Source of the DNA: Limiplasma pullistercoris
Lineage (GTDB): Bacteria; Bacillota; Clostridia; Christensenellales; Aristaeellaceae
NCBI GenBank assembly: GCA_018715165.1
Contig: DVMC01000141.1
Span: 1-51,204, forward strand
Direction: 5' to 3'
DNA length: 51,204 nt
Shown: positions 50,092-51,204 of the stretch, one piece after another
Layout of the letters: every line of letters begins with the position of its first letter
How positions within the stretch are numbered: the stretch's first letter is position 1
Translations under genes and position numbers: made by a program
The notes under the pieces: generated by a model
The model's input: only the letters and a program-made list of their open reading frames with translations
Told to the model about the DNA's origin: nothing
The model's database searches: none

Positions 50092-51147
50092 ATGAGCATT
50101 GCACAGCGGCCGTTCGGCGTCACGCCCAACGGTGAAAAGGTAACGGAGTATACCATGACCAACCGGGACGGGGCCAGCGTATCCATGCTGGATTTTGGCG
50201 GAATCGTCACGCGCATTCTGGTTCCGGACCGGGACGGAAAGCTGGACGATGTAAACCTGAGCTTTGACGACATCGATGTGTATGCACGGGACCGCAGCGG
50301 CAGCATGGGCATGCTCATCGGCCGGGTGGGCAACCGCATCCGCGGCGCGTCCTTCGAGCTGGAGGGCCGGACCTATACGCTGCCCAAAAACAACAACGGC
50401 AACTGTCTGCACGGCGGTATGGGCTTCGGCCTGCGCATGTGGCAGGCAAGGCCGGTCCTGGCGGAGGGCGGCGACGCGCTGGAGCTGACGCTGACCAGCC
50501 AGGATGGCGACCAGGGCTTCCCCGGTACGCTGAAAGTAAAGGTGACCTATACCTTCACCGACCACAACGAGCTGGGCATCCACTATCAGGCCAGCACCGA
50601 CAAGACCACCCTGTGCAGCCTGACCAATCACGCCTATTTCAACCTGGACGGCCATGCCAGCGGGAGCGTGCGCGACCTGGAGATGCAAATCAATGCCGAT
50701 CTGGTCATCGAGGTGGGCGAGGGCCTGATCCCTACCGGGCGGCTGCTGCCGGTCAGTGAGGTGCCCTACAACTTTACCTCTCCCACCCGCATCGGGGATG
50801 TGCTGGACAAAATGCCCGAATGCCCCGGCATGACCATGGCAAAAGGCGTGGACTTCAACTTCTGCGCGGGCCGCGACCGTGAAACCAAGGTGATTGCCAC
50901 GCTCTATTCCCCCAAGACCGGCCGCGTCATGGACGTGATCACCGATCAGCCGGGCGTGCAGTGCTATACAGGCAACCATCTGGACAACGATGGCAAGGAC
51001 GGTGTGCATTACGGCCCATATGCCGGCGTGTGCATGGAAACGCAGCACTATCCGGATGCCATTCATCATCCGCATTTCCCCAGCGTCGTGCTCAGGCCGC
51101 AGGATACCTACGATACCCTGACCATCTATCGCTTTGGCGTGCGGTAA
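50092..51147 (+). CDS. galM: Aldose 1-epimerase (galactose mutarotase)
   Basis: A 351-residue mutarotase interconverting alpha and beta anomers of aldohexoses. Sugar-contact residues Asn81-Arg82 (GRVGNRIRGASF), His107 (CLHGGMGFG), catalytic acid His180 (LTNHAYFNLDG), Asp254 (GVDFNF) and catalytic base Glu316 (VCMETQHYPDAIHH) are all present. Length is typical. The start is the ATG eight bases after AAAGGAGG; an ATG 27 bases earlier lies before that site. It has its own promoter, and the next gene begins 12 bases after its stop, so the two are probably co-transcribed. Function is secure at family level; other sugar substrates are possible. Confidence 0.95.
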   Translation: MSIAQRPFGVTPNGEKVTEYTMTNRDGASVSMLDFGGIVTRILVPDRDGKLDDVNLSFDDIDVYARDRSGSMGMLIGRVGNRIRGASFELEGRTYTLPKNNNGNCLHGGMGFGLRMWQARPVLAEGGDALELTLTSQDGDQGFPGTLKVKVTYTFTDHNELGIHYQASTDKTTLCSLTNHAYFNLDGHASGSVRDLEMQINADLVIEVGEGLIPTGRLLPVSEVPYNFTSPTRIGDVLDKMPECPGMTMAKGVDFNFCAGRDRETKVIATLYSPKTGRVMDVITDQPGVQCYTGNHLDNDGKDGVHYGPYAGVCMETQHYPDAIHHPHFPSVVLRPQDTYDTLTIYRFGVR

Positions 51148-51159
51148 AGGGAGGCGCCC

Positions 51160-51204
51160 ATGGCCCCGATCAATCAAACGCTTCTTTCCCCCGGCCCGCT
51201 GCTG
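51160..51204 (+). CDS. Partial gene cut by the window end
   Basis: A new reading frame starts with ATG after GGGAGGCG, 12 bases past galM, and runs off the window after 15 codons (MAPINQTLLSPGPLL). The spacing and ribosome site make it a credible gene co-transcribed with galM. The N-terminal PGPLL is reminiscent of DUF2804 proteins, but 15 residues are too few to rely on. Confidence 0.5.
   Translation, partial: MAPINQTLLSPGPLL

Noticed and set aside
49471..51177. Upstream extension of the PF06541 frame on the minus strand
   Set aside because: It is antisense to galM and MmcQ; the ATG at 49470 has AAAGGAGG and a promoter at 49508-49536.

Overview
The window reads as a chromosomal segment of a high-GC, Gram-positive-type Firmicute, most likely a gut-associated member of Clostridia. 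The support is: Bacillus-type AddA nuclease-helicase, a small acid-soluble spore protein, VanW and YesM/YesN families, DUF624 and PF06541 membrane proteins, AGGAGG-type ribosome sites, and clean TTGACA/TATAAT sigma-A promoters with 17-base spacers. I see no tRNA, rRNA, insertion sequence, phage gene or CRISPR array. Species-level placement is not possible from the sequence alone.

Layout. (1) 1-4175: a structured intergenic element, then three minus-strand genes: VOC/glyoxalase, UlaG-like MBL hydrolase and glycogen phosphorylase. (2) 4176-8060: a divergent promoter region carrying a near-perfect parS (ParB) site, then addA, whose body contains a cluster of DnaA-box-like 9-mers; addB is not adjacent. 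(3) 8098-18447: a lipoprotein with five peptidoglycan-binding repeats, then a tightly spaced eight-gene series: DUF624 membrane protein, spore SASP, SAM methyltransferase, Hsp33, TPR protein, HEAT-like protein, HD hydrolase, and a zinc-ribbon/TM/chitobiase-like surface protein. (4) 18608-29631: the most unusual block. Two tandem paralogous solute-binding proteins, each with an N-terminal propeller-like domain and an inserted coiled-coil hairpin, are followed by two sugar-ABC permeases, a MacA/HlyD-like adaptor, a MacB-like membrane protein without an ATPase, and uvrC. (5) 29685-38534: VanW/SH3 protein, a YesN-type response regulator and YesM-type kinase, divergent from a conventional sugar-uptake operon (TIM-barrel isomerase, solute-binding protein, two permeases). 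(6) 38690-46064: an EamA transporter convergent with an arginine operon transcribed argG-argC-argJ-argB-argD-argF from a promoter overlapped by two ARG-box-like sites; argH is absent. (7) 46237-51204: serC-serA, a PF06541 membrane protein, an MmcQ/YjbR protein, galM, and the first 15 codons of another gene.

How the parts work together. Region 4 looks like a hybrid machine that joins a carbohydrate importer core to the adaptor and permease halves of a MacAB-type system. All ATPases would have to come from elsewhere, since neither transport operon in the window encodes one. Region 5 is a standard regulated sugar uptake module: the kinase/regulator pair presumably senses carbohydrate and activates the divergent promoter, which has a consensus -10 and a poor -35. 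In both transport operons a stable hairpin without a U-tract sits between the binding-protein gene and the first permease gene, which would favour excess binding protein. Region 6 makes citrulline and argininosuccinate from glutamate by the cyclic ArgJ route.

Main candidates for follow-up are the propeller-SBP/MacAB hybrid operon (18608-27730), the parS site at 4299 with the DnaA-box cluster at 7050-7152, and the palindrome-rich element at 27-163.
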